A stretch of 64,000 nt of DNA from Ailanthus altissimus. Lineage: Eukaryota; Streptophyta; Magnoliopsida; Sapindales; Simaroubaceae. The notes beneath the pieces were generated by a model, which saw only the letters and a program-made list of their open reading frames with translations, made no database searches and was not told where the DNA came from. Position numbers and translations under genes: made by a program. Positions 1 through 17,296 of this stretch are shown piece by piece; position 1 is the stretch's first letter; each line of letters opens with the position of its first letter. Location: assembly GCA_946807835.1 (NCBI GenBank), contig OX327686.1, positions 9,796,001 through 9,860,000 of the forward strand, written 5' to 3'.

Positions 1-720
1 GTATTAGATTGAATGGTTCTATTCAGAAGTTCATAATGAGCCATAATTGTTTTAGAGTCTCTCAAAAAATTGACAGTGTTTAAATGTTAAGCTCAGGATG
101 TTGACAAATGAAACTTGCCATTTCATCCCCTTATTAGATACTACATGTCATGCCATTAATTTGTAATGGCATGATTTGAATGACCTATTTAATATGTAAA
201 TGATGGCATCAAATTAAGTAAAGCAATTCGGCCAAATGAGTTTGTCATTATTTAAGGCTTAATTATCTAATATATATATATATATATATATATTAATCCT
301 TGTCATACATTATATTAGCATGTGCTGGTAGCAATTCAAAAGGCTTATAAACATGAATCTTTGTCATGCTTTTCCTGAGCAAGAGGTGGCGTTATATAAA
401 TGGATTGACAAATTGAATTTCTACCAATTATGCTCTAATTCGGCCAGGTTATTTAATAGCATGAAGTATAGTCTTGTCATGCTTCATGTGTGCTCCACTA
501 ATTGGTTAAAATGGTGGCAGAAATGGCTATATAAACGGATCATATTTCATTTATTAATGACAAGTAAAAAGCAAGTGAATACAGCAAATATATATACTTA
601 GGCCAAGAGACATAATATAGATGCAAGTGTTGCTTTAACAAAATTCTAGCTGCGAAAAAGAAATTTACCATTCTAACTCAAAGAATCTCACCCTCTTCGA
701 CTAGAACTGCATAAAGCACG
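1..720. other. intergenic, no gene recognised
   Basis: AT-rich sequence with a (TA)n run at about 270-292. Short open frames occur (for example 353-601) but have no recognisable domain and no splice or promoter context. It may be the decayed far part of the Copia-like remnant further right, but I see no second LTR here. Confidence 0.4.
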
Positions 721-974
721 CTTCAATGGTGAGTTCTTTATTATCTTATTAGTATAATAAGATGTATAATTTATATTCTACTGCATATATTATGCAAGTA
801 TAATGTGTAAATTAAAATTAAATGTATATGCTTACTCTATGAGTACACTTCAATGGTGAGTTCTTTATTATCTTATTAGTATAATAAGATATATAATTTA
901 TATTCTGCTGCATATATTATGCAAGTATAATGTGTAAATTAAAATTAAATGTATACGCTCACTCTATGCATAGC
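721..974. repeat. 127-bp tandem duplication (two copies)
   Basis: The unit starting CTTCAATGGTGAG at 721 recurs at 848 and is almost identical over its full 127 bp; only a few substitutions are visible, for example GATGTATAA versus GATATATAA and TCTACTGC versus TCTGCTGC. Each unit contains an internal palindrome-like TATCTTATTAGTATAATAAGATA. The high identity suggests a recent duplication. No coding potential is seen. Confidence 0.85.
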
Positions 975-1061
975 ACGCTTTTAACAATAATCTTTAGAGC
1001 TTTTAAAAAAATCAAGTTGCCAATTAAAAGTGAAGATTATTTTAGAATTGATGCAGTACAT

Positions 1062-1906
1062 CTAAATAAATAATAACAACCCCCAAAATTTAAAGATATG
1101 AATGAAATGCAATACCAAACTAAGAAGAATGCGATGCAAGACAAAATTATGAGAAAGAAGAAGCATGACTTTGCACTTCAAAGAGAGGTTAGAAGATATC
1201 AGGCAAAGAAGCTCTTTCTTTCTTGTATCTGATAAAAAAAAATTAAAAATGCACAATATAATTTGGTCATTGACAATTTTCGAAGTCTTGATCATGGATC
1301 TATAGAAGTCTAAACATAGAACTATCAACGATCATATGCTCCGACATAAGTTTTATCAGCAACATGTCTCCAACATACATTTTGATCCACCATAAAAGTA
1401 TAAGCATGATATCAAATCGATGATATAAAATCAAGCGCCGCTCAAAAGGTAACCCAAGGTAAGTATGTATTTTCTTTAATTGTTAGGTGAATTGTAATAA
1501 AATAACAAAAATGAAGTGATTAAGAATAATTGTAAAAGTTTTAAGCTTGGGGGATTTACGCTTCATATATTTCGTATTTAAGTTTCAATTTCTTCATTTT
1601 CCTTCTCCCTTTTAACTAAATGTTATCTTATTCATCTCTACCTTTTTTTCATCAGTCAAAGTAAAACGGAGACTTGGGATTAGTAAGAGCTGTGGAGATC
1701 TTTTATTGGATCAAGAGAGCCTTCAATTTCTTTTACTATAGGTTGAAATCTCTACTCCATCAAATTTTTCAATCTCAAATTAAGTGCATCCCATTTGATT
1801 TTTACATTTTTTTTGTTGAATATTTTGTTTTCCCCAATTTCTAGTCTTATACTAAAACTCTTCCCCTAGATTTCAAAGAACCTAAAGCTCAAATTCTGAT
1901 ACCAAT
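1062..1906 (-). mobile_element. decayed internal region of a Copia-like LTR retrotransposon
   Basis: Read on the minus strand, the sequence just after the LTR at 1907-2209 is a primer-binding site TGGTATCAGAATTTGAG (1889-1905), complementary in style to initiator tRNA-Met. About 50 bp later comes a gag-like start, FEIEKFDG (near 1745-1775), the usual opening of Copia gag proteins. Further on, LTDE-like text resembles the conserved MSDEDW block. Stops and frameshifts interrupt it everywhere, and no protease, integrase or reverse transcriptase is recognisable. The partner LTR is not found in the window, so the element is truncated or runs off the left edge. Confidence 0.6.
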
Positions 1907-2209
1907 GTTGTAAACTAATACAAGACTAGAACTATTTTTAAGAAACAACAAATCAAACACATAAACTATACAATAACATAAAAGATTTATGGGGGTTCAA
2001 TTTTAAAAGTGAAACTTACATCTATTCGAGCTTAGAATAGTCAACATTTTCACTATTAAATCAATATTACAACCTAAGGCTACAAAACATACACAATTCA
2101 CTAAGTATTTATAATCAATATAAAGAAAACGAAGGAGGCTAGGAACTCTCTTGAAACAGACGACCAAGAAAAAGAATAAAATGAGCAATCTGTTTTAGGG
2201 TTACAAACA
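1907..2209 (-). repeat. LTR of the Copia-like remnant
   Basis: A 303-bp segment bounded by TGTTGTAA and TTACAAACA, an imperfect terminal inversion with the TG...CA ends expected of an LTR. It lies one base from the primer-binding site at 1889-1905. Its position upstream of the primer site on the minus strand makes it the 5' LTR of a minus-strand element. A (TA)n tract follows it at about 2216-2244. Confidence 0.6.
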
Positions 2210-2213
2210 TCAA

Positions 2214-2244
<31 letters not shown>

Positions 2245-5200
2245 AGTACCCAAAACACCACCGTTTCATCTTCTTTAATTAAAACTCTATCGTTCAGCTC
2301 TTCTTCTAAAATTACAAATTTACCTCTGTTATTTTTTTTAATGACTTTAAAACCATACTCTTAATAATTTGGTTTATGGTTACCAAATTAATTTGTAACG
2401 CATATTTTTCTTATCCTAGAATAGTTATATGCATTATCAATAGGGTGAACCAGTGCTATGAATAACCAAAAAAAAATATATAGTCAGCAGTAGCCCTCAA
2501 GTTTAGAACCAAGAACATCCCATCACAAAGCGAATCTAAATCCAATAATGTCACCTCATGATAAAAATAGTAGATACTCTCAAATAACATAAAAATTATT
2601 TTGGTCTATCTTTTTGTATTGAAGATAAATGTGTAAATTCAAAATCCCAAGGCTCAAACACTGAGGACTTTGTCAATGTAAAGCCACAACTTCGTCTAGG
2701 ATTCTGATAGCTAGTAATAGATACTAAAGATTAAAGATCAATATCCTAATATCTGATGATGAATCGAGGAAAATGAGAATTTTCATGTACCCATCAAGTT
2801 TAATTGACTGGTCTCTTTATCTTCTAAATTTAGTCAATTAAAGCATAATGGAATTCCCAAACAAAAGAAGGACAATATGACAAAATCCTAACCTTCAACT
2901 GATCATTCACCTAGACGACACAATGCTGCGCATGCAATGAGATCGTGCATCAAGCTTTGCAAATTTCTAGTCAGAAAATGACCTTTTACTGAACTTAAGA
3001 AGAAATTTTGCATTAAGCGTGCAATTCATAGCATGAAACTCACTCCAAATATCATTGTCCATTAACAATTGAATACACTTAGTCAAGTATCCGATCAACC
3101 ACCCCGATAACGTATCGCAAATAGTTTATAGAAAAGTCTACAAATGACAACATTTGCCTTCTTCAGGCTAATCTTTTCAATCCAACTTGCCCCTTTACGT
3201 TTCAAGATTATCAAACTAAGTATTCATGTTCTTGGAGTTACATGTTCAAAGAAAACATTGCCTTCTATCAAAATGACCATATTATGTTCTCAATACTAAG
3301 TGTCATATGTGAGCTGGAATCTCACGAAACTTGTGAACCCATTGTTTCAATGATCAATCATTTGAAAATAGGCTTTGTAAGATTCGGTACCCTCCAAGAG
3401 TCATGTCACGTATGCCAAAGTAAGATATTGTTTACATCATCAATCGCGTGCAAATCCATTTTCTTATTAAAGCAAATTATGTTTTTGCTTTCTTCTTGAC
3501 TTTATGTGTTTGTTCTCCCCAAGAAATAAGAAACCAAGCAATCCGCATAATACTTAACCACATTCTCATCTCTCACCGGTATTCAACACGCAGCTATTTA
3601 ACCTTAGCAACTAGCTAGCTTTGATGCCTAATTCAATAATCTTCACAAATATAATGCAAATCTTGACGATTCTACAAGAACAATATCCTAGGAAATCTAT
3701 CTTTATGAAAATGGTCAAAAGTTTAACTGGTTTAAAAGTCTCAAAAATCAACTCATTCCACACAATATAAGTTGGAATAGGCACACAATCACTTCATTTT
3801 CAATTTGAGTCTTGTGGCGTATCATGTATCATAAAATCTGATTTCGGACGACAGAATATCTATAAAACTACGTATGCAACTATTCAATTACTTCAAAGAC
3901 CCAAAAACGGATTTGCTGACATGTTTATATATGATTAAACACATCCCAGAAAATTTAAAAAAAAAACGATATTAATGACTTTGATCAACCACTTGGTCTT
4001 GGTCACTTTCATGACTCGAGCAAGAAAAAAGAGAAATGTTTTAAATATTATCTCTTCTCTTTATTAAGTCTACACCAAGAGTCGAAAACTGTGGCATCAG
4101 ATAAGCATAAAGGGAACATATATATATATACAAAAGTGCCGCCTTTGAACAAGTCTCAATCAAAGCCAGGAAGTGCCCAAGTAATTAAATTAATATTGTA
4201 AAAGACAGTAATAAAATGGCGTTTTGTTGGAATGCAGGCGACATTTTCAATTTTCAATTACAGAATCCATTGCAAATCTACAACCAGATTTAAGCAAAAA
4301 AGAAATCACGTAAACAAGCAAGCCACTTTCGAATCAGAGTTCAGATTGCATTTGAATTTTATATATGCAAGTGAAAGGAACATACAGTTTAATTTATGAA
4401 CCCTTTACCTGTTTAGACAACCACATGCTCCTAATTAAAGTGCAGAAGTACAATTTTTTTTTTTTTATTATCAAAATGGTTGTTTATAGACAGTCAAAAG
4501 CATTCTGATCTCATTTTGAGTTGGTTAATATATATGTAAAAGTGCTCTTGAGTGAAAAGCTCCTTAAAAATACCAACAGAGGACCCTAACTGAGACAGAT
4601 ACCAAACTTGTAATAAGTTTGTAAAACTTTTCAGAGGTTTGGTTTGATATATTTAGACTCCATTAGTTTATAAAAAAAATGGATACAAACCTATTTTTTA
4701 AAGTTGGGTTTTTGGAAAGAAAAAAGAAATTATAATTTGGATGGGGTCTATAGAGAGTTGAAATTATAAGCCTGCCTGAATTGGCCAGTCTTTCTTGGGA
4801 CTGAATTACGCTTCAATATAACATAAAAATAAATATTAATATGATCTCGATTAAGGCAAGCTACAACTTTACCCTAAAAAAATAAAAAGAAAGAAAAAAA
4901 GAAGCCTATAAAGAACAAATGACCAGTAGATTACACTTGCTTTAAATCTTTAATCTACTAATCACATAAACTATTGTTCATTATTCAATCTGTAAACAAT
5001 AATTCTCTTCCCTAGTTAAGATGGTGATCTTTTTTTCTCTTTCTTTCCATATGGTTGCAAAAGTTATCCATATCTTTGGCATTTATGGATATATTTTTAT
5101 TTTTCTGCTTTAAGGGCGTAATCCATGCCTCGGATTCTCATATGCCCCCCTTTTTTTTTCTTTTGCCTTTACTTATATCTTATAGTAGCCACATATAAAA

Positions 5201-7770
5201 CAATACACCAACTTGGTTGTTTCTATCATAAACAGGTTAACTAGGGATGAATTTACATGTTGTTGTTACATGGCTATTCGAGTTAGGCGATTGCTGCTTA
5301 CTCCCAAATAAGACATGATCTCCAGGAGGATAATGACAATGCGAGGAGAGTCCACTATAACCCAAATGGCATTTTTCGTATAGCAATCAAAATATTTGCT
5401 TAATTTCATAAAACATTCATTAGAGGACCTCCAATGGTCGTTTTGTCCTTCTAAGATTTGGAGTAAATTTACTATAGGGTAATGATGTTCAGGTCCTTAA
5501 TTTTTATTGTTTTTCAGATGAGGACATAATTTCTCCACTAATCTCAAATAGGTCCAATATTCCATTTGAAATTATTGAAATATAATTTGTTGAATTATGA
5601 ATTTTTTTACAGAAAATTTACTAAAAAGTTAGTCACACTTATTTTGCGGCAGTAAAAATTTAAATATAAAAAGAAATATTTTGATGATTTATTGATAGTT
5701 AAGGGTTTATTTGGCATAAATAAACAAATTATATCCCTACTTGAAAAATATAAAAAATAGAGACTCGGATGTTATTATCTCCTACTACAACATTATTGAA
5801 GGGTAAAATGGTCATAAAAACGAGTCCCTCAATGAATTTTATAAAAAAAAAAATTGTTCAACGTCTATAAAATTTAATCAAACACTCGGTGACCCTTATG
5901 AAAATTGCCGTCCCCCAAAATCGATTTTTTTCTCTTTGGGGGCCCCCAATCACTCAAAAACAATTAGCCGGCAAATTCAATTAAAAACGAAAAGGATTAT
6001 ATATAATAAAAATTAATTGACTTTGAACCCCAAGAAAAGTTAAAATAATAATAATTTGAAAAAGAAAAAAAAAAAGATTGAATTTCTTTTTTTCTCTAAT
6101 AGTCCTTTCATGGCGTTTTGGAGTTACAAGTCCTTCCCAGTTCCCACAAGGCGCTGGCCGCATAGCCTTCTCTCTCTTCAATTCAATTCAATTCAATAAA
6201 CACAAATCAATTGACCTACAAAAGTAAACATTCTTATTATTCTAAGATTCTGGGTTCTGTTCCATGAATCTTGAATTTATTTATTTATTTATATTCTTTT
6301 TTCTTCCTTGTGTAGCCTACTTCCAGTCTATGTTAGTTCAGGTGCTCTAGAGATTTTGGGGAGCATTTAAAAAGGGTTGACTTTAAACTCATTTGGTTGA
6401 TTATGAATGTTGACTTAAAAGTCTTAAAAAGAAATATTAATTGTGAACATTTATTTAAGCGAGACAAAATTTAGTACAAAATCCCAAGCAAGCATCTCAA
6501 CCCCCGATAGGAGTATAGAGTATTATACACCTTTCCCGTCCTCTTTCTTTATTGGCCTTGTTTATTAACTCTATTTTGTCCCTCTCAGAAATTAATTTCT
6601 TTGTGGAGTAGCATTAAAATATGTATGTATATATTAAATAATACAAGTATTTTTAATGTATAATTCAATTAAATTATTTAGATAATAAAAAAATAAAGCA
6701 CTTTGTGTTAAAAATTAGAAAAAAAAAAAAAAAAGCTAGAGCTAAAATGAGGATGGTGGGAGTGGGAGATGGAGTGGGAAGGGAGGTTTTGTCACGTGAA
6801 AGAGCAATGCTTGGTACGTGCAAAGCAGAACTGTTTTGGTACCAAATGCATCACTGCGGGGCCATTTACAATTACACCTTTCCCTCAATGAAAACTCAAT
6901 ATATATTATTTTATATAATAATATATTATTGCCTTTGCCTTTGCCCTTGCCTTTGCCTTTGCCTCTCTTTATATATATATATATATATATATGAAGAAGA
7001 GAAGTGTTGTGTTGGCATGTTGATAATAGTTCTAGATAACACTCACCCTCTCAAGCTACTAACATATATTTTATTAATACTAACGCTTTACACATCCCTA
7101 ATAAATATATATTTCCTAAATTACTTATTACTTCCACTTCCACTTCCATTTTTCACATATTCATTTGTTTTACGAATCTATTTATGCTTTTCCATCAACA
7201 CAAATTAAATTAAAAGAGAGAGATTTTATAGATTGTAATAAAATGCTAACTTAAATTCAATACTAGAAATAAGCAAAATGAGAAAATATTAAATTTTTTT
7301 TTTTATATAAAACTATTTTTAAAATTTTGAATATAAAAAGACAGTTTGACATTGTTTCTTACTAAAATAATGATTAAAGATTAAAACTAACAAGTCAAAT
7401 TCGTTATTTTATATATAAATAGTTTTGACATCATGTATAATAATGTAGCAAGTCAAATATTTTTATAAACCTTTTTCAGAATTAAATAGACACACTCGTG
7501 AAAAACCAGGGCGAGAGAGGTGAAGAAAAAATTGAGAAGCTGATAAGTTGTCGTAACAGAAAATAGAAATTGTCAAAAAAAAATTAAAAATAAAATCTAA
7601 AAATATTTAATATGAGGGGAATGCAGGGGATGTTGCTAGGATCACAGCGTCAACACTCAATAGAGTTATTGAAACTTAGGCTCGCGTCATCAATTTAATT
7701 AATATGAATTGTAAATTAATTAATATAATATTTTATTTTTTAGTGTGGGGCCCAAAATGACCCAAATCCT
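2210..7770. other. intergenic region, AT-rich, no gene supported
   Basis: About 5.5 kb with homopolymer runs, short microsatellites and no frame showing a protein family. It includes a (TA)n tract at 2216-2244, poly-T tracts (4452-4466, 5150-5160), four TTCAA repeats at 6178-6197, and a (GCCTTT)n plus (TA)n microsatellite at 6931-6992. The part nearest the next gene (about 7000-7770) is its presumed upstream region. Confidence 0.5.
6931..6992. repeat. compound microsatellite (GCCTTT)n-(TA)n
   Basis: Six or so hexanucleotide units of GCCTTT (one changed to GCCCTT) at 6931-6968, followed directly by an uninterrupted (TA)n run of about 22 bp. A simple-sequence locus likely to vary in length. 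Confidence 0.85.
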
Positions 7771-7774
7771 CTCC

Positions 7775-7782
7775 TATTTAAG
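7775..7782 (+). promoter_or_regulatory. TATA-like box of the CKX7-type gene
   Basis: TATTTAAG lies 107 bp upstream of the start codon at 7889, in a sequence that changes abruptly from AT-rich to more GC-balanced. A GA-rich 5' leader (about 7839-7862) follows, as is common for plant 5' UTRs. Spacing would put transcription start near 7805-7815. This is inference from position and composition only. Confidence 0.5.
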
Positions 7783-7840
7783 CCCAAAAACACCCCAACT
7801 GTCACCAACACAAACAATAAACCTATTTGCTTCTTTCTAG

Positions 7841-11688
<3,848 letters not shown>

Positions 11689-11699
11689 GTAACGGCGTA

Positions 11700-14600
11700 G
11701 CATATATTCAAATAGTAATTTTGTTGGCATCTAATTTACCCTAGGGTTTTAATTGCTGGGTCATATTAATATGTTCATCCCAATTATTAGTTGAATGTAA
11801 TTGGAGCAATATTGTAAAGCAATATCTTTTCAGCAAAAAAATTTTGATCCTTTGTACATGTTTCACCTCTTGAAAATGAAGCCTCAACAACAAAAGCTAA
11901 AAGTTGAATGATATTAACCTCAAATGATCAATGATTTGACTATCATGTACAGTCATGATCTCTGTAGTAACGTAACAATTATGCTTCAAGCTAGCTATTA
12001 ATTAGCTATATATGCTTTATACAACATCAATGTCAATATTTTGCTTAATTGATCAAATCATGCATGTCCCTATCATGCTATCACGCAACTGGATCGCATA
12101 ATCCAATCAATTTAGAATTTAGACCGTTCAATTTATGTCTTTTGATGTTTCAGTTTGAGATTTATTTGACTTCCGACTTGCAATTGAGTCAAATCTTTTT
12201 TAACACAAGACGATAAAAAGTTGAACCCAATTAGAGTTGGAGTTAGGCATCAATTATCTTTTCAAAAAACAAAAAAAAAATTCATCATCAAAACTACAAA
12301 AACTTTTAACTTTTTCTTCCCCCTCCCCCCCCCCCCCCCCCCCTTCCTTAGCGATCTTGGTTCTTTCTTTCATTGACCTAGGGGCTCTTTGTGTTCATGC
12401 AAAATCAAATCTACTCGGTTTCTCTCCATTTTTAACTTTTCTTTTTGCCCTTTCCTTTTTTTTTTTTACTTTCTCTTTTTTGCCCTTTTCTTTTCTTGCC
12501 TCTCTGTCTTTTTTTTTTTTTTTACATCTAAATGGTAGAGAAAAGCTAAAATTACGTGGGGTCCGGAGAGGACCTTTAGAAGGCAATTATAAGAAGATGA
12601 TTTTTTTTGTAGGATGCACCAAACCAATCAGAAATAGTTTCGCCGTTTAAATTTCATGCAGAGTATCCTATACGTTCTTTGGTAAACGCGGCAAGCACCA
12701 ACGTGTCTTCACGGCGGGGATCATGTAAAATTTGTAAATCAGCAAATGAAATTCACCTCTCCAATTCTCCAATTATTGAGAGCCAAGTCCCATCAGTATT
12801 CAGCACCTATATCTCTTTACATTATTGCTTTTACTCAATTAACAAATCAAACTGAATCGGACAACTTTGAGGCAATTCAGCCGAATCATGTATGAACTAG
12901 TTTCGTTTCTTTTCTCAATTTGGACATTTCTATTTTCTAATATTTAAGCATTTATTTGTCACTTTTATAGGGGCTACCTAGAAAATTAATCTATAATCTT
13001 TCTATTTTGTCTTGTCAATATACTTTTAAGAGACAATATTGATGTATGACTCATCCATTTTCTAATTATTTCGAATATTGTGAGAATAATCTTAAGTCAT
13101 TTCCATGGTCAGCTTTACTATTAGATCAGACTAATGAGATGAGATGTGCATGCTTTAGAGATTGAATTAAGTTTCGAGGAGGTCAATATTTAAGAATCCC
13201 AGAATGGATCATCTTTTGCAATTATCCTTCATCTCTTTTTTCTTTATTGAATACAAACTTTTTGACATACATATCATGTAAATCGTTTGGCTTATAATAA
13301 GAAGAATAATATCCATGCATGTTACAAAAAAGCTATGATTTTATAACTCTCCAAAAAAAAGAATATATACATTAAATTTGTTACATACATTAAAGCATGT
13401 ACCAATTATTCAAAGTTAATGTTCAAAAGATAAAATACAAATTGTAATATACATTAAATTTGAATTTTTGCACGTGTGAACATTAAAAATAAGATAATAA
13501 TTCTTTAAATATATACAACAAATAAATATAAAGAATATTAATTTTACGTGGAATTGATTGGTGTTGTAAAAAGTTCGTGGTGGCATTATGGTTATAGAGC
13601 AATAAATTCGATATGGTTACGAAGTAAAAGGCAGACAGCAGAAGATCTTGGTGGGCAGTACCGCTGTCCAAAAAAATCCAAGGCAAATGGAAGTAGGGGC
13701 AGGGTGCTTGTGCATAATTACAAAAAGTTATGAAATTTTAGTGAACTTTACAGTTGTGGCCATGATTTGTCATTATGCCCACAGCACACAACCCTTAGCC
13801 CATAGGCCTTAGCCTTCAAGTTCTGAATAATTATAATAAAGTTTTTAGATGTATGGTCCCCCACCCTCCCCACAACACACGTCTCTTTTACTCTTTACAT
13901 ATAGTATTTGTATAGGCATTGCTACAACTCTACTTTTAAATGAGGGTCATGGCCACATTATTTTGACCAAATAAAAAGAAACTTCTCAAAGCCCCTTATG
14001 TGGGCTTGAGTGTCACCATCACATGTTACATAAAACTCAGCTTCACTTTTCATCTTATTAAAAAAATTACTACATTAATTGCAATTTAGCATATCAGTAT
14101 TACTTTTCCCTTCTTTTTTTTTTTTTTGTGGGAGTCGATTTGATCTTTCGGGATAAGTGGCATAATTATAAGCTTTGAATTAAACTCTCACTTTAAAGTT
14201 AAAAAAAAATTGAGCATTTTATCATATATTATAATTGAGAAGCTTATAATTAATTTAATAAATGATAAATATACCAAAACTTTTACTTTTTCTAACGTTT
14301 AAAATATAAAACCTCTTCTATATGTAATGCGTCCACAACAGAAAAGAGAGCATAATGATGAACTTTTCACAATTCCATTCAGCCATTTGATCAAAACTTG
14401 GACTAGTGAATCATTTGCCTTGTGGCAATGTAGAATTTTTTAAATAAAAAAAAGAAGGAATTTTGTTAATTGACTTGCAAAGCAAGTATTTTGTCTTAAC
14501 TCGCAGCTCTATGAAAGTGATGTTAAGTTAACAAATTTATTCGGTATGTTTGGAGAAGGGGTTTTAGGAGGGTGTTAATGGGGTGCGAATAGAATTACTC

Positions 14601-15080
14601 TTAAATATGGCAACCCGTTATGTGACAATGGGCCATGGGCTGCTCAGGTGCATCAAGTCATGAAATTTTCCCAACTTTGCACTGATTTTCATCATGGGCC
14701 ATGGTTTGACCCAATGACGCATAATGCTTGCTAAAAAATTAATCTAATGTAGCAATAAAATTCGATATATTAAGATATAGATCAAAGCTGAATGTATTAA
14801 TCAAATCTGAATTTAGTCTTTATAGTTCTGATTTTAAAAATTGATTGCATCGCAAGTAAAATCTTTCATAGAATTTGCAAGTTATTTTTTGAGTATGAAA
14901 AGTTGTACGCAAAACAATAATTACTTAATTATTAACAGAAGGAGACAGGTTTTGATAATGTTCACCTTGTCGCTAATCTATTTTTAATTTTAATAATTAA
15001 TTTTATTATATAGCATGTGTGTCGATGGATTAAAGATCGTTAATTTATACATAAAGAATAAGAATTATGTCGCAGGCATA
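11700..15080. other. intergenic region, no gene supported
   Basis: About 3.4 kb of AT-rich sequence downstream of CKX7. It has a long poly-C run (about 12319-12343), pyrimidine-rich tracts around 12420-12530, and no frame with recognisable domain content. The short open frames at 13483-13733 on both strands overlap each other and show no family signature. Confidence 0.5.
12319..12343. repeat. poly(C) tract
   Basis: Nearly uninterrupted run of about 24 C residues in otherwise AT-rich DNA, followed by T-rich tracts. It is the strongest homopolymer C run in the window and could be a site of assembly uncertainty. Confidence 0.9.
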
Positions 15081-15087
15081 GTTTCAA

Positions 15088-16081
15088 TATGTTGAGATAT
15101 CAAATTATATTTTTTAATCTGATATCATTTAAATATCAACTCAATTATAATTTCGATATTAATTTGTTAAGGAAAATTAGATATAGCACTAATCCAACTT
15201 AAGAATTACCCTTTACATTGATTCTATTATTGAAGTTATTAGCGTGTACTTTAAAAATCTTAAATCCTTAGCGGAAGACTTTGTTCACAACTAATAATAT
15301 AAAAGATCGTACACAATAATAACGATAAATAGGTTATAACAATAAGATATAAGATATACGTAATTGGACAATAAATACCTACGTTCACAAAGAATTAAAG
15401 ATACAACTTCTTTTATTAATTGTTCATATAAAAACTCTCAAATCTCCTAGACCTCTTAAATCACTAAGATCTCTTAGATCACCCATATCTCTCAAATCAC
15501 TTAAATTATTACAATAAAAGATTAATAAAAAAAAAATACAACAAATAGTCATAACTATCTTTCAAATGATCTACCATCACTCTCTTTCACATTTAATATT
15601 CAAGTAATCCCACGGCACTTCTCTAGCGAACTCAACACCTTAAGGCTACCTAACTTCTCTATTCGCTCTTATACTTACATCTTTTGATACTTAATGAATT
15701 ATAAGGGGTTACAAGTGTTTATATAGTGTAAAAAATATCTCTAGACGCTCTAAACCTAGATGGTGTAAAGAGTCATGTATATAGGAGTCTAAATCCCACT
15801 TGAAAAAATCAATTTGAGCTAAAAATAAATTTTCTCGATATTAGGCGTTGCAACGCCGCAATACTGTAAGGCTGACGCCGTGGTGTCAATATTTCTAAAA
15901 TTTTTACCATAACATTGTAAAAGCTATGGCCACGACATTGCGCCCTGGAGGTGGTTCCTCTATATTCTTCACCCTCCTCTCCTTACTTTTAACTCTTCAT
16001 TTTGCTACTTTATCATACATTCGTCGCGTTCTTGAAATCAAAATAATGCTCCAACACGATTTTTAATCACTAATTCTAACA
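15088..16081 (-). repeat. 3' LTR of a non-autonomous LTR element
   Basis: About 1.0 kb aligning by eye with 17297-18300 in the same orientation. Shared landmarks are the CTAATAAYATAAAAGATCRTACACAA block, the serial AGATCTCTTAGATCA repeats, a CTTCTTTTAT block, and a GC-rich GGCTGACGCCGTG segment (about 15845-15900). Outer edges are approximate. On the minus strand the end near 16081 reads TGTTAGAATTAG, a normal LTR start, and a purine-rich stretch just outside it fits a polypurine tract. Confidence 0.65.
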
Positions 16082-17296
16082 AATTCTCTCATTAATTCAA
16101 AATCTCTTTATAAAAGCTATCCATAATCATCTCATTCTCAACTAACGCTCAATTACTTTAATATTGTCTTCAGTTTAATCTTATGCCAAGACTTAATGCT
16201 TTTAAGGCTCATGACTTTGGTCTTTAAAGATACGAATATATCTCTTCTAAGGTAGCCTTTGTATTATGATCTCTAATGTCACTTAACATTATCATAATAT
16301 CTTTATAGATAGACCTATCCCACTAACAATCCTTTACTATATATTCTCTTTCGACCCTTATCACACTAGTGAAATAATTTTCAATGTTGTCCTTGGTTTA
16401 CATCATCTCAACAACCCATATTGAGTCATACACATCATTCTCATCAAGCACATATGCTTCACTATGCTTCTCACCCATAGATCTTTTTCAACACATTCAA
16501 TATTTCTTATTTTTACCTTAAATGAATATCGCATTTAATCTAACACTGGCAAGAATACTAGTTCCTTATAATTCAAAAATAATTCACATATCTAGTGACT
16601 CCTTTACTTTTTCACCGTTAGTCTTAATCTTATTCTACAAATTCTCTATTACTACAGAAGTCATATCTCTCTCCATTGTTACTTTTACAACCTTTAATGG
16701 ATCTAAAATTGGTTAAAAAACAATCTTCCAATACTCATATAAAAATTACACTATATAATCAAGTATTTACCTACTAGACATATATTTTTGGAGAAGCTAT
16801 CAAAGTTCTTGCAATTTCTTAGTCATCCTTATAGACTATAGCAACTTCACCATTTTTTTATTTTACTTTGGTCTTTCTTTTTATATAATTTCTTACTAAG
16901 TACCATAGGCATTTTTTGAATCCGCCATTTAATCTTGATTGCTCTTCTTCTTTCATCTCTATTCTTAGCTATTTCTCTTATAGTTAATACAACTGCTCCT
17001 CTAAACTTTGATCCTTTTACCAATTCTTTTGCATTCAATCTGAATAATTCTTCAATCTGACTTGGATTTAGATTATGTAGGCTAATTCATCAATAGTTAT
17101 AGCTTGAGTCTCTTTAAGGGTTGTCTCTAACCCTAAACTCACTAGTCAAACTATCACATTTTCTTCTTTCAGATAATCATCATTCCCATTGAACTTCTTT
17201 ATACTTATGAGTCCCCATAGTTGAACAACTTATGCTCTATAATTTGGTTCTGCCACCTATGCTCTACAATTAACCTCAATCATAGCTTTGATACTA
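16082..17296 (-). mobile_element. internal region of a small LTR element with gag-like traces
   Basis: About 1.2 kb between two LTR-like repeats. Next to the right-hand repeat the minus strand reads about TAGTATCAAAGCTATG (17281-17296), close to the tRNA-Met primer-binding consensus. Minus-strand sequence near 17060-17160 gives ETQAITIDELA, similar to the end of Copia UBN2-type gag proteins. A basic 63-codon frame follows at 16847-17038. No pol genes fit in this space, so the element must have depended on others for movement. The reading frame is broken. Confidence 0.5.

Noticed and set aside
2880..3960. Minus-strand text vaguely like a PPR-protein pseudogene (for example VKIIELGIKA)
   Set aside because: Stops in all frames and no repeated 35-residue PPR pattern could be followed; similarity is too weak to call.
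6705..7208. 167-codon plus-strand open frame
   Set aside because: It runs through poly-A, (GCCTTT)n and (TA)n microsatellites, giving CLCLCP and YIYIYI strings; it is a simple-sequence artefact.
12237..12650. 137-codon frame near the poly-C tract
   Set aside because: Composed of proline and phenylalanine runs from homopolymers.
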